Part shown: piece after piece, positions 18,878-27,688 of the stretch | Layout: every line of letters starts with the position of its first letter | How positions within the stretch are numbered: the first letter of the stretch is position 1 | Source of the DNA: Bradyrhizobium macuxiense | Lineage (GTDB): Bacteria > Pseudomonadota > Alphaproteobacteria > Rhizobiales > Xanthobacteraceae | Assembly: GCF_007993935.1 (NCBI RefSeq) | Contig: NZ_VITY01000004.1 | Coordinates: 613,692 to 677,691, forward strand | Length of the DNA: 64,000 nucleotides | Direction: 5' to 3' | Notes under the pieces: model-generated | What the model was told of the DNA's origin: nothing | The model's input: only the letters and a program-made list of their open reading frames with translations | Databases searched by the model: none | Made by a program: the position numbers and the translations under genes

Positions 18878-19216
18878 ATGACCTACGTCGTCACTGAAGC
18901 CTGCATCAAGTGCAAATATACCGACTGCGTCGAGGTCTGCCCCGTCGATTGCTTCTACGAGGGCGAGAACATGCTGGTCATCCATCCGGACGAATGCATC
19001 GATTGCGGCGTGTGCGAGCCGGAATGCCCGGCGGACGCCATCAAGCCGGACACCGAGCCGGGCCTGGAGAAGTGGCTCGAGGTCAACCGCGATTACGCCA
19101 AGAGCTGGCCGAACATCACCCAGAAGAAGGACTCGCCCGAAGACGCCAAGGAGTGGGAGGGCAAGGAAGGCAAGTTCGAGAAATATTTTTCCCCGAATCC
19201 GGGTAGCGGCGACTGA
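18878..19216 (+). CDS. fdxA: Seven-iron ferredoxin FdxA
   Basis: 112 residues with nine cysteines. The two cluster-binding regions [17 protein letters not shown] and [11 protein letters not shown] match bacterial 3Fe-4S/4Fe-4S ferredoxins related to Azotobacter FdI, as does the C-terminal extension. Cytoplasmic electron carrier. ATG 18878 is chosen because the frame upstream lacks coding character and CGGAG precedes this start. Confidence 0.95.
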   Translation: MTYVVTEACIKCKYTDCVEVCPVDCFYEGENMLVIHPDECIDCGVCEPECPADAIKPDTEPGLEKWLEVNRDYAKSWPNITQKKDSPEDAKEWEGKEGKFEKYFSPNPGSGD

Positions 19217-19266
19217 TTCATCAGCAGTTACCGCAGACTACCCGATAAGGGTGGCTCCGGCCCGTC

Positions 19267-19290
19267 GCGGCCTTCCGTTCGGCCGCTGAT
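19267..19290 (+). terminator. Possible weak terminator after fdxA
   Basis: Short hairpin GCGGCC-TTCCGTTC-GGCCGC followed by TGATTT. The U-run is short, so this is a tentative call. Confidence 0.35.
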
Positions 19291-19355
19291 TTAACCCTAA
19301 TGACGGACATATGACCTGAGCGGCCCCCGTTATGCCCGGAATCGGGCGTAAACCA

Positions 19356-19392
19356 TTGATTTTTGCGGAAAATGTGCTATATTGAGCACATT
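19356..19392 (+). promoter_or_regulatory. carD promoter with palindrome over the -10 box
   Basis: A sigma70-like promoter TTGATT (19356-19361), 16-bp spacer, TATATT (19378-19383). A perfect inverted repeat AATGTGC (19371-19377) / GCACATT (19386-19392) spans the -10 element, positioned to block RNA polymerase when bound. Transcription would start near 19390, which argues for a carD start codon downstream of that point. Confidence 0.55.
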
Positions 19393-19483
19393 ACAGGCCA
19401 AGAACCCCCTGCCATGCGTACCTTGTGGCTTCGAGGTTCCCGCAAACATCGAACAGGGGCGTGGCAGTTTCCGCGCGCAGGCT

Positions 19484-20428
19484 GTGTCACAGAAAACGCG
19501 TAAAAAGAGTGCTTCAAAGACGACGAAAAAAGCCGCTGTCGTTGCTCGCAGCGCAACCAAGGGCCGTGCCAAGGCGTCCGTGAAGGGGGCCAAGAAGGCG
19601 GCGGCTGCAAAGTCCTCAAAGAACAAAAGAAGCGTGATGCCAGAAAAGACTGCCAAGACTGCCGCGAAAGCGGCAGCTGCGAAGCCCGCTGCTGCGAAGG
19701 TCGCCCCCAAGACTGCTGCTGCGCCGAAGCCGGCCGCCCCGAAGGCTGCCGTCCCCGCCGCTGCTCCGAAGGTTGCCGCCAAGCCGGCCGTCCCGTCACG
19801 TCCGGAAGAGAAGAAGGTCGTGACCCAACGCCAGGGCTTCAAGGCCAACGAATTCGTCGTCTATCCCGCTCACGGCGTCGGCCAGATCCTGGCGATCGAG
19901 GAGCAGGAGATCGCGGGCGCCAAGCTCGAGCTGTTCGTGATCAATTTCATGAAGGACAAGATGACGCTGCGCGTCCCGACGGCGAAGGTCGCCAATGTCG
20001 GCATGCGCAAGCTGTCGGAGCCGGCGCTGGTCAAGAAGGCGCTGGAGACGCTGAAGGGCCGCGCCCGCGTCAAGCGCACCATGTGGTCGCGCCGCGCCCA
20101 GGAATACGAAGCGAAGATCAACTCGGGCGACATCGTCGCGATCGCCGAGGTGGTCCGCGACCTCTATCGTTCGGAATCGCAGCCCGAGCAGTCCTACTCG
20201 GAGCGCCAGCTGTATGAAGCGGCGCTCGACCGTCTGTCGCGCGAGATCGCTGTGGTTCAGCACTCGACCGAGACCGAGGCGATCAAGGAGATCGAAGGCC
20301 AGCTCGCCAAGAGCCCGCGCCGCGGCGCCAAGGCCGAATCCGCTGAAGGCGACGCCGAGGGCGATGCCGACGGCGAGGATCTCGACAACGACGGCGACGA
20401 CACCGCCGTCGAGGATGAAGCCGCCTGA
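19484..20428 (+). CDS. carD: CarD family RNA polymerase-binding regulator with histone-like tail
   Basis: About 314 residues from GTG 19484; a start at ATG 19637 (MPEKTAK) would give 263. A start near 19382 is unlikely because the predicted promoter overlaps it. The first 110 or so residues are Lys/Ala/Pro-rich, like a histone H1 tail. The CarD/CdnL fold follows (FKANEFVVYPAHGVGQI), with the beta-lobe-binding Tudor-like domain and a helical DNA-contact domain (RARVKRTMWSRRAQEYE). The C-terminus is acidic. CarD-type proteins stabilise open complexes at many promoters. Confidence 0.9.
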   Translation: MSQKTRKKSASKTTKKAAVVARSATKGRAKASVKGAKKAAAAKSSKNKRSVMPEKTAKTAAKAAAAKPAAAKVAPKTAAAPKPAAPKAAVPAAAPKVAAKPAVPSRPEEKKVVTQRQGFKANEFVVYPAHGVGQILAIEEQEIAGAKLELFVINFMKDKMTLRVPTAKVANVGMRKLSEPALVKKALETLKGRARVKRTMWSRRAQEYEAKINSGDIVAIAEVVRDLYRSESQPEQSYSERQLYEAALDRLSREIAVVQHSTETEAIKEIEGQLAKSPRRGAKAESAEGDAEGDADGEDLDNDGDDTAVEDEAA

Positions 20429-20450
20429 AAGGGTTCGACGGATTGAAAAC

Positions 20451-20483
20451 AAAAGCCCGGTCGGAAGACCGGGCTTTTTGTTT
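20451..20483 (+). terminator. Intrinsic terminator after carD
   Basis: Strong hairpin AAAAGCCCGGTC-GGAA-GACCGGGCTTTTT followed by a T-rich run (TTTTGTTTT). Classic rho-independent terminator 23 bases after the stop. Confidence 0.93.
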
Positions 20484-20703
20484 TGGAGTTGGGGGCATAG
20501 GCCGCCTTTAGCGGCCGTCTCTAGGAACGCCGAAGCGAGGCTGCGTCGCATCGCCAGGTGCATCCGAGTGCGGGTGCGCTCTCACCGTTCCAAACGGTCT
20601 CCGCTGCCGGTCTCTCAGCCAAGCAGCCCTCGTTGCCGCACTATCCAGAAACGGAACGCCCGTACCTTTCGCGCGTTCGCTCGCCAATGGAGGAGTGCGG
20701 ACG

Positions 20704-21264
20704 ATGGTATCAAGGACAGGCATTTTTTTCGCAGGCGTCGGAACAACTTTCATCGTCCTCGGTGCCGGGTTCGGCGGTGGACTATTGATGGCTAATTCGG
20801 CGCTCAATGCGCCTGCCGGCGCCCAGACGCGCGTCTCTTCGCCAGCGCCTGCGGAACCGGCACGCGTTGTCCTGCCATCCACGGCAGAAGCCGCGCCGGC
20901 GCCGCAACCCATCACCCAACGGGAGCCGACCACGCCAGAGACAGTCCCGGCTCAACAGCCGCAGGTGCAACCGGAGCCGGTCAAGGGTGTCCAAACGCCT
21001 GTCGAGAAGCAGCCGGACGTGGTGGAGACGAGAAAATCCGACGGTGCGGAAAAGGAGCGGCGACAGCGCTACGCTGAACGCAAGGCCAAGCGCATGGCGG
21101 CTGAGCACGCGAAGCGTCAACAGCGGCGCATCGAGCAGGGAGACCAGCGCCGCGAAGGTCCGGTGCTGCTGGAGCAAGCAGAACGCCGCGAAGTGCCGAT
21201 CATGGCATCCCAAGATGATGACTCCCCGCCTCGTCCGTTCGCGAACTTCTTCGGACAGGACTGA
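20704..21264 (+). CDS. Membrane-anchored Pro/Gln/Arg-rich protein of unknown function
   Basis: 186 residues. The start at ATG 20704 is favoured because GGAGGAG lies eight bases upstream; a GTG at 20695 is in frame. One N-terminal hydrophobic segment (about residues 6-30) anchors or exports it. The rest is disordered: Pro/Ala/Glu/Gln-rich, then a charged Arg/Lys/Glu region (ERRQRYAERKAKRMAAEH) that may form a coiled coil. No family recognised. Confidence 0.65.
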   Translation: MVSRTGIFFAGVGTTFIVLGAGFGGGLLMANSALNAPAGAQTRVSSPAPAEPARVVLPSTAEAAPAPQPITQREPTTPETVPAQQPQVQPEPVKGVQTPVEKQPDVVETRKSDGAEKERRQRYAERKAKRMAAEHAKRQQRRIEQGDQRREGPVLLEQAERREVPIMASQDDDSPPRPFANFFGQD

Positions 21265-21344
21265 GCGCATCACTCAGTGATGGAATCGAGGAACGGTTCG
21301 GGATCAAGGGACGTTGATGTTGATGTAGAAGGCCCTTTCATGTG

Positions 21345-21557
21345 ATGGCTAACGAAACCATTGCTTCCACGACCAGCCCTGAGCAACGCATCGAGCAGGC
21401 GTCAGAGGCGATCCGTCAGATGGCTGAGCACAGCGTATTCGAACCGTTGCCGCAACAAGATCGGTGGCTGCGTCATCTGAGTGAAGCGACCCAGGCGGCC
21501 CCACTTCAATCACTTGCCATTGCATTCCTGCTAGGGGTCTTTCTGGCCCGCCGGTAG
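21345..21557 (+). CDS. Small C-terminally anchored membrane protein
   Basis: 70 residues. The first 50 are polar (SPEQRIEQASEAIRQMAEHS), and the C-terminus ends in a hydrophobic segment plus positive charge (SLAIAFLLGVFLARR). This layout recalls small ElaB/YqjD/DUF883-like tail-anchored stress proteins. The ribosome binding site is unremarkable. Function unknown. Confidence 0.5.
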   Translation: MANETIASTTSPEQRIEQASEAIRQMAEHSVFEPLPQQDRWLRHLSEATQAAPLQSLAIAFLLGVFLARR

Positions 21558-21668
21558 CGTCTCGTTGACACTGCTGTCCTGCTGCGGCGACGTCTGCTCA
21601 AGACGGGCGCTGTACCGCCATCCACCGGCAGCGAAGGCGGCGGCAACGGCGCGTCCGATGCGCTCTAC

Positions 21669-21756
21669 GTAGCCCGGATGGAGCGAAGCGAAATCCGGGG
21701 CCGCTGTAACCGCGGGAGAAGCTGTCCCGGATTGCGCTGCGCTTCATCCGGGCTAC
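21669..21756. repeat. Intergenic palindromic repeat, family B
   Basis: Copy of the GTAGCCCGGATGGAGCGAAG inverted repeat, followed 44 bases later by a family C element, the same order as at 37579-37774. Confidence 0.85.
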
Positions 21757-21800
21757 GCAGCTTCTTTCCCGTCATCCCCGCGCAAAGGCTTCCCTTTGTC

Positions 21801-21920
21801 GCTGGAGGTGCGAGCGGAGCGAGCCTCGAAGGATGCACGGCCCGGATGTATCCAAGGAGGTGCGGATCTAGCGGGGCCGTCGACCCTTCGAGACGCGCTG
21901 CGCGCTCCTCAGGGTGACGG
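21801..21920. repeat. Intergenic palindromic repeat, family C
   Basis: Contains CTCGAAGGATGCACGGCC and the converse CCTTCGAGACGCGCTGCGC, then CTCCTCAGGGTGACGG. Related to elements at 14641 and 37672. Confidence 0.8.
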
Positions 21921-21946
21921 TGAGAGATCCTACGCTTCGCGGTGCC

Positions 21947-22483
21947 TCACTTCACCCGCTGCTTCTCGAGCTTGCGCGCCAGCGTGCGGCGATGCATGCC
22001 GAGGCGGCGGGCGGCTTCGGAGATGTTGAAGTCGGTCTCGATCAGGGTCTGGTGGATGCGCTCCCATTCCAGCGTCTTGATCGAGGTAGGCCGCGCGCCG
22101 ACCTCGATGGCGGCGTTGCCCTGCGCTTTAAGGAATGCGGCCTCGATGTCGTCGGTGTTCGACGGCTTTGCGAGATAATGGCAGGCGCCGAGCTTGATCG
22201 CCTCCACCGCGGTCGCGATGCTGGCAAAGCCGGTCAGCACCACGATCAGCATCTCGGGGTCATGCGCGTGCAGCGCTTCGACGCAGGCAAGGCCCGACGC
22301 GCCGCCGGCGAGCTTCAGGTCGACGACGGCATAGCCCGGCGATTGCTGCTCGAGCAGCGCGCGGACCTCGTCGAGCGAGGCCGACACCGCAACGCCGTAG
22401 CCGCGGCGTTCGAACGAGCGCTTCAGGGTGCGGGCAAAGCCTGAATCGTCCTCGACGATCAGAAGCTGGCGTTCATCCGTCAA
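21947..22483 (-). CDS. regA: Redox response regulator, RegA/ActR/PrrA family
   Basis: 178 residues from TTG 22483 (GGAG upstream; an in-frame TTG at 22501 is the alternative). The receiver domain starts LLIVEDD, with the phospho-acceptor Asp in VVDLKL (codon 22319-22321), the Thr/Ser region VLTGFAS and the Lys in LAKPS. A short linker leads to a Fis-like helix-turn-helix (EAARRLGMHRRTLARKL) typical of RegA. It follows the sensor gene regB with an overlap. This pair is known in alphaproteobacteria to control respiratory, nitrogen-fixation and carbon-fixation genes in response to redox state. Confidence 0.9.
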   Translation of the reverse strand: MTDERQLLIVEDDSGFARTLKRSFERRGYGVAVSASLDEVRALLEQQSPGYAVVDLKLAGGASGLACVEALHAHDPEMLIVVLTGFASIATAVEAIKLGACHYLAKPSNTDDIEAAFLKAQGNAAIEVGARPTSIKTLEWERIHQTLIETDFNISEAARRLGMHRRTLARKLEKQRVK

Positions 22484-23858
22484 GATGGTCTCCGATCGCA
22501 AGCGTCGAGAGCGGCAGCTCGAGCCTCACCACGGCGCCGATGTCCGGCCGGTTGCGCGCCGTCACCACGCCGCCGAGCTTGCGCACCACATTGACGACCA
22601 GGAACAGGCCGAGGCCGCTGCCGGGGCTGCCCTTGGTGGACTGATACGGCTTGCCGATATGCGCCAGCATCTCGCGCGAGAAGCCGGGACCGCGATCGGT
22701 CACCGACAGCAGCAGCCTATCGGCATTGCGCTCGGCCATCAGCTCGATCCAGTCGCGCGAGACCTCGGCGGCATTATCGAGCACGTTGAAGATCGCCTGC
22801 TTGAGCGCGATGTCGGAGACGATCGCAAGGTCGGTGCCGAAGGCGTTGCGGAAATACAGCGTGGCCGATGGCCGCGTGGCCCGCCATTCCTCGACCAGCG
22901 CGGCCAGGAACGCCGCCACCGTGGTCGGCGAGGAGCCTTCGCCGCGCGCCTCGCCGGCCGACAGCAGAATGCCCGTGACGATCGACTTGCAGCGCTGCAC
23001 CGAGATCTCCATCTCGCCGAGGTCCTGCGACAGCTCGGGGTCGGAGGCGAGCGTGGGCATCCGGCGCCAGTCGCCCAGGATGACCGAGAGCGAGGCGAGC
23101 GGCGTGCCGAGCTCATGCGCGGCACCGGAGGCCAACAGGCCGATCCGGACGATGTGGTCCTGCTCGGCGGCGTGTTGGCGCAGCGCCGCGAGGCGCAGGT
23201 CGCGGTCGCGCAGATTGCGGTTGATCCGGGTCATGAACACCACGAGCAGTACGGCGTCGAGCACGAGGCCGATGAAGGTGCCGGCAATGTAGAGATTGAA
23301 GGCGTCGGCAAAGCCCTGCTGCGGCAGCTCCAGCGGGCGGTAATAACTGGTCAGCCAGGCGAAGTTCATGCAGACCAGCGCCACCAGCGACCAGGTCGAT
23401 GGAGCATCGAGCAGCACCGCGCCAAGCGTCACCTGCAGCAGATAGAGCGAGGTGAAGGGATTGGTGGCGCCGCCGCTGAGATAGAGCAGGGCGGTCAGCG
23501 CCGCGACGTCGAGCGCCAGCGCAACCAGCAGCTCGCGGTTGTTGATGTCGGCGCGGTAGCGCAGCCACAAGAGGCTGACGACATTGAGTGCTACCAGCCC
23601 CGAGATCACCGCCGCCAAAGGCAGCAGCGGCAGAGCTACGCCCATCCAGAATTGCACGAAGCCGATGGTGACGATCTGGCCGATCACCGCGATCCAGCGC
23701 AGCTGGACCAGCAGGGCCATGTTCTTGCGATTGGTCGCGATATCGGCGGGCGCTGCGAGATCGTACGGCATGCCGGCGGCCGCGCTCACGGCTGACGGCA
23801 TCACGGCCGTGCCGGTCGCGGCGTTCTCCTCATGCAGATCCGATGTGCGCTCGAGCAT
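22473..23858 (-). CDS. regB: Redox sensor histidine kinase, RegB/ActS/PrrB family
   Basis: 461 residues with six N-terminal TM segments and a ubiquinone-binding signature GGATNPF between them. The dimerisation and H-box is GAAHELGTPL (His248). A Cys in QRCKSIV occupies the position of the redox-active Cys of R. capsulatus RegB. The C-terminal HATPase has NVLDNAAEVS and GSGLGLFLV. It overlaps the end of the SURF1 gene by about 29 bases and overlaps the regA start, so it is the penultimate gene of the cyo operon. Confidence 0.92.
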   Translation of the reverse strand: MLERTSDLHEENAATGTAVMPSAVSAAAGMPYDLAAPADIATNRKNMALLVQLRWIAVIGQIVTIGFVQFWMGVALPLLPLAAVISGLVALNVVSLLWLRYRADINNRELLVALALDVAALTALLYLSGGATNPFTSLYLLQVTLGAVLLDAPSTWSLVALVCMNFAWLTSYYRPLELPQQGFADAFNLYIAGTFIGLVLDAVLLVVFMTRINRNLRDRDLRLAALRQHAAEQDHIVRIGLLASGAAHELGTPLASLSVILGDWRRMPTLASDPELSQDLGEMEISVQRCKSIVTGILLSAGEARGEGSSPTTVAAFLAALVEEWRATRPSATLYFRNAFGTDLAIVSDIALKQAIFNVLDNAAEVSRDWIELMAERNADRLLLSVTDRGPGFSREMLAHIGKPYQSTKGSPGSGLGLFLVVNVVRKLGGVVTARNRPDIGAVVRLELPLSTLAIGDHLDG

Positions 23859-24666
23859 CTGGGCCTGTGTCGCGAGACAGATTGCGGGCTGCGCCGATCA
23901 GGCGGCGCACGGCGGCGCGCCTTGAACTCCACCTTGGATCGGAGGCGCCGGCGCGGCTCCCGGCGCTGACGATGCGCAGGAGCGCGCCCGCCAGCATAAG
24001 GGCCAGCGCGAACCATGTCAGCGCGTAAATCAGATGGTTGTTCGGAAACCGCACGATCGTGAGCCCGCCGACCGGCATGCCACCCGGATTCGACGTTGCG
24101 TCGGCGTCAATGAAGAACGGAGCCGCCTGCGACAATCCGTGCGTGGCGGCGATCGCGGCGACGTCGCGGGAATACCAGCGGCCGGCCGAAGCGTCGTTGC
24201 GGCGGAGGAAGCCGCCTTTCGGTTCAGACATCCGCAGCAGCCCGGTGACGCTGACCGGGCCTTGCGGCTGGGTATCGCGCCGGGTCGCGGGATCGCGCCG
24301 GTCAGGCGGAACAAAGCCTCGATTGACCAGCACGATGGTTCCGTCAGCTATCCGCAGCGGCGTCAGCACCCAGAAGCCGGGGCCTTCGTTCGTCACCGCC
24401 TGCACCAGCGTCTCGTCGGCGTTCAGGAAGGTGCCATCGACCGTGACGCAGCGGTATTCATCGCTCGCGGCCGTGACTTCAGGCCATGACGAGTGCGGCG
24501 GCGGCGCGACCGCTGCCGCATGCATGCGCTGCTCGACCCGTTCGATCAGCGCCAGCTTCCAGGCCCTGCGTTCGATCTGCCAGACGCCGAGCGCGCTCAG
24601 CAGCACCACGCCCAGCATGCCGAGCGTGAGCAGCACAAGCGAGGGTCTGGCAGACCGCTTGGTCAC
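23830..24666 (-). CDS. SURF1 family oxidase assembly protein
   Basis: About 278 residues from GTG 24666, whose GTGA overlaps the cyoD stop. There are two TM segments, one near the N-terminus (LVLLTLGMLGVVLLSALGVWQ) and one near the C-terminus (LIYALTWFALALMLAGALL), flanking a periplasmic domain with PVNRGF-like VLVNRGFVP and the NNHLIYALTWF motif, all typical of SURF1/Shy1. SURF1 helps insert haem into haem-copper oxidases, and its place after cyoD suggests service to this quinol oxidase. Confidence 0.88.
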   Translation of the reverse strand: MTKRSARPSLVLLTLGMLGVVLLSALGVWQIERRAWKLALIERVEQRMHAAAVAPPPHSSWPEVTAASDEYRCVTVDGTFLNADETLVQAVTNEGPGFWVLTPLRIADGTIVLVNRGFVPPDRRDPATRRDTQPQGPVSVTGLLRMSEPKGGFLRRNDASAGRWYSRDVAAIAATHGLSQAAPFFIDADATSNPGGMPVGGLTIVRFPNNHLIYALTWFALALMLAGALLRIVSAGSRAGASDPRWSSRRAAVRRLIGAARNLSRDTGPDARAHIGSA

Positions 24667-25046
24667 GGCATCTGGTTCATGTCGTGCATCGGCATCATGT
24701 TGATGTTGAGGTGATGCATGACCCACAGCGAGCCGGTCAGCGCGATCACCACCATGACCACGGTGAAGATCATCGCCATCATGGTCCAGCCGTTCTCGGA
24801 CCGCGTGTTCATGTGCAGGAAGTACACCATGTGCACGACGATCTGCACCGCGGCCAGCACCAGCACGATCAGTGCGGTGACCGCCTTGTCGGCGATGGTT
24901 CCCGTCATCACCAGCCAGAACGGCACCGCGGTGAGGATCACCGAGAGGCCGAAGCCGATCAGATAGCTCTTCAGCGAGCCGTGGGCGGCGCCGCCATGGT
25001 CATCATGGCCGGCATCGGAGTGCAGGGCGTGAGAGTCGGTTGTCAT
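24663..25046 (-). CDS. cyoD: Cytochrome o ubiquinol oxidase subunit IV
   Basis: 127 residues from ATG 25046; the ATGA overlap with the cyoC stop fixes the start. It has a His-rich N-terminus (HSDAGHDDHGGAAHGS) and three TM segments as usual for CyoD, including AAVQIVVHMVYFLHMN. Small accessory subunit of the bo3-type quinol oxidase in the inner membrane. Confidence 0.93.
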   Translation of the reverse strand: MTTDSHALHSDAGHDDHGGAAHGSLKSYLIGFGLSVILTAVPFWLVMTGTIADKAVTALIVLVLAAVQIVVHMVYFLHMNTRSENGWTMMAMIFTVVMVVIALTGSLWVMHHLNINMMPMHDMNQMP

Positions 25047-25678
25047 CGCAGCATTCCCAGGAGGTAGACGAAGGTGAAGACGCCGATCCAGACCACGTCG
25101 AGGAAGTGCCAGAACATCGACAGGCACATCAGGCGGCGCCGGTTGGCCGTGGTCAGGCCGAAGCGCGCGGTCTGCACCATCAGCGTCACCAGCCAGACCA
25201 GGCCGAAGGTGACGTGCAGGCCGTGGGTGCCGACCAGCGTGAAGAACGACGACAGGAAGGCGCTGCGCTGCGGCGTCGCGCCCTCATGGATCATGTGGGC
25301 GAACTCGGTGAGCTCGATGCCGAGGAAGGCGAGGCCGAACAGTCCGGTGATCGCAAGCCAGAGCTGGGTCTGGCCGATCTTCGACTTCTCCATCGTCAGC
25401 ATGGCAAAGCCATAGGTGATCGAGGAGAGCAGCAGCATCGTGGTGTTGAGCGCAACCAGCTTGAGGTCGAACAGGTCCTTCGGCGCCGGACCGGCGGCAT
25501 AGTTGCCGCCGAGCACGCCATAGGTCGCGAACAGCATCGCGAAGATCAGGCAGTCGCTCATCAGGTAGATCCAGAAGCCCAGCATGGTGCTGGCGCCTTC
25601 CGGATGATCGTGCTCGTCGATGACGTGGAAGATCGGCTCGGAGCCTTGGACGGAGATTTGGGTGGTTGCTACGCTCAT
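25043..25678 (-). CDS. cyoC: Cytochrome o ubiquinol oxidase subunit III
   Basis: 211 residues with five TM segments. It contains [20 protein letters not shown] and the [11 protein letters not shown] segment of the haem-copper oxidase subunit III family. The start codon overlaps the cyoB stop (ATGA), a sign of translational coupling. Confidence 0.95.
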   Translation of the reverse strand: MSVATTQISVQGSEPIFHVIDEHDHPEGASTMLGFWIYLMSDCLIFAMLFATYGVLGGNYAAGPAPKDLFDLKLVALNTTMLLLSSITYGFAMLTMEKSKIGQTQLWLAITGLFGLAFLGIELTEFAHMIHEGATPQRSAFLSSFFTLVGTHGLHVTFGLVWLVTLMVQTARFGLTTANRRRLMCLSMFWHFLDVVWIGVFTFVYLLGMLR

Positions 25679-27678
25679 GTCTGGGCTCCCGCGGCGAGAA
25701 CGCGCGTCCGCGCATCTTCGGTCCGCACCACCTCATCCGCCGGGATGTGGAAGTCGCGGTGATAGTTGAAGGTGTGGCCGATCGCGACCGCGAGCAGCGC
25801 AACGAAGCTGACGGCGGCGAGCCACCAGATGTACCAGATCAGGCCGAATCCCATCGCCGTCGCCAGGCCGGCGAGGATGATGCCGGTGCCCGTGTTGGAC
25901 GGCATGTGGATCGGCTTGAAGCCGGTCAGCGGACGCCTGTAGCCGCGACGCTTCATGTCCCACCAGGCGTCGTTGTCGTAGACCACCGGAGTAAAGGCGA
26001 AGTTGTAGTCCGGCGGCGGCGACGAGGTCGCCCATTCCAGCGTGCGGGCGTTCCAGGGATCGCCGGTGGTGTCCTTGAGTTGCTCGCGTCTGAGGATGCT
26101 GACCGCGAACTGCACCAGCATCGCGCCGATGCCGAGCAGGATCAGGAAAGCGCCGAAGCCCGCGATGATGAACCAGATCTGCAGAGATGGATCGTCGAAC
26201 ACGCGGAGCCGTCGCGTCACGCCCATCAGGCCGAGCACGTAGAGCGGCATGAAGGCGAAGTAGAAGCCGACGACCCAGAACCAGAACGACAGCTTGCCCC
26301 AGAACGGATCGAGCCTGAATCCGAACGCCTTCGGAAACCAGTAATTGATGCCGGCGAACAGGCCGAACAGCACGCCGCCGATGATCACGTTGTGGAAGTG
26401 TGCGATCAGGAACAGGCTGTTATGCAGCACGAAATCGGCCGGCGGCACCGCGAGCAGCACGCCGGTCATGCCGCCGATCACGAAGGTCAGCATGAACGCC
26501 ACCGTCCACATCATCGGCAGCTCGAAGCGGATGCGGCCGCGATACATCGTGAACAGCCAGTTGAACATCTTCGCGCCCGTCGGGATCGAGATGATCATGG
26601 TGGTGATGCCGAAGAACGAGTTCACGCTGGCGCCGGAGCCCATCGTGAAGAAGTGGTGCAGCCAGACCAGGTAGGACAGGATGGTGATGACGACCGTGGC
26701 GTAGACCATCGAGGTGTAGCCGAACAGCCGCTTGCCGGAGAACGTCGCGGTCACCTCGGAGAAGATGCCGAAGGCCGGCAGCACCAGGATGTAGACCTCG
26801 GGGTGGCCCCAGATCCAGATCAGGTTCACGTACATCATCGGGTTGCCGCCGAAGTCGTTCGTGAAGAAGTTGGTGCCGACGTAACGGTCCAGCGACAGCA
26901 GCGCCAGCACCGCGGTCAGGACCGGGAAGGAGGCGACGATCAGGACGTTGGTGCAGAGCGAGGTCCAGGTGAACACCGGCATCTTCATCATCGTCATGCC
27001 CGGCGCGCGCAGCTTGACGATGGTGCAGATCAGGTTGATGCCCGATAGCGTGGTGCCGACGCCGGCGACCTGTAGCCCCCATATGTAATAGTCGACGCCG
27101 ACATCAGGACTGTAGCCGATGTTCGACAGCGGCGGGTAAGCGAGCCAGCCGGTGCGGGCGAATTCGCCGACGAACAGCGACATCATCACCAGCACAGCGC
27201 CGCCGACCGTCATCCAGAAAGAGAAATTGTTGAGGAACGGGAAGGAGACGTCGCGGGCGCCGATCTGCAGCGGCACCACGTAGTTCATCAGGCCGGTCAC
27301 CAGCGGCATCGCCACGAAAAAGATCATGATCACGCCATGCGCGGTGAAGATCTGGTCGTAGTGATGGGCCGGCAGATAGCCGTCGGAGCCGTTGAACGCG
27401 ATCGCCTGCTGCAGGCGCATCATCAGCGCGTCCGCGAAGCCGCGCAGCAGCATCACGATGCCGAGGATCATGTACATGATGCCGATGCGCTTGTGGTCCA
27501 CGGTGGTGAACCACTCGCGCCACAGATAGCTCCAGAGCCGGAAGTAGGTGACAATGGCGAACAGCGCGAGGCCGCCGGTCGCCACCACCGCGAAGGTGCC
27601 GACCAGGATCGGCTCGTGCAGCGGCAGCGCTTCCAGATTGAGGCGGCCGAAGATCATCTTGACGAGATCGGGATTCAT
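25675..27678 (-). CDS. cyoB: Cytochrome o ubiquinol oxidase subunit I
   Basis: 667 residues, the catalytic subunit with about 15 TM segments. It carries low-spin haem and Cu-B ligands in conserved contexts: [22 protein letters not shown] (His-Tyr cross-link region) and LHHFFTMG, plus [12 protein letters not shown]. Ubiquinol:oxygen oxidoreductase and proton pump in the cytoplasmic membrane. Operon order is cyoA-B-C-D. Confidence 0.97.
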   Translation of the reverse strand: MNPDLVKMIFGRLNLEALPLHEPILVGTFAVVATGGLALFAIVTYFRLWSYLWREWFTTVDHKRIGIMYMILGIVMLLRGFADALMMRLQQAIAFNGSDGYLPAHHYDQIFTAHGVIMIFFVAMPLVTGLMNYVVPLQIGARDVSFPFLNNFSFWMTVGGAVLVMMSLFVGEFARTGWLAYPPLSNIGYSPDVGVDYYIWGLQVAGVGTTLSGINLICTIVKLRAPGMTMMKMPVFTWTSLCTNVLIVASFPVLTAVLALLSLDRYVGTNFFTNDFGGNPMMYVNLIWIWGHPEVYILVLPAFGIFSEVTATFSGKRLFGYTSMVYATVVITILSYLVWLHHFFTMGSGASVNSFFGITTMIISIPTGAKMFNWLFTMYRGRIRFELPMMWTVAFMLTFVIGGMTGVLLAVPPADFVLHNSLFLIAHFHNVIIGGVLFGLFAGINYWFPKAFGFRLDPFWGKLSFWFWVVGFYFAFMPLYVLGLMGVTRRLRVFDDPSLQIWFIIAGFGAFLILLGIGAMLVQFAVSILRREQLKDTTGDPWNARTLEWATSSPPPDYNFAFTPVVYDNDAWWDMKRRGYRRPLTGFKPIHMPSNTGTGIILAGLATAMGFGLIWYIWWLAAVSFVALLAVAIGHTFNYHRDFHIPADEVVRTEDARTRVLAAGAQT

Positions 27679-27688
27679 GCGGTCCTCC

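Larger units (their letters stand above)
21558..21946. other. Repeat-rich intergenic region before regA
   Basis: About 390 bases between convergent genes, occupied by a family B repeat and a family C element in tandem. No gene seen. Confidence 0.6.

Noticed and set aside
25666..27048. Open frame opposite cyoB and cyoC
   Set aside because: Antisense of strongly conserved oxidase genes; Arg/Glu/His-rich composition typical of shadow frames.
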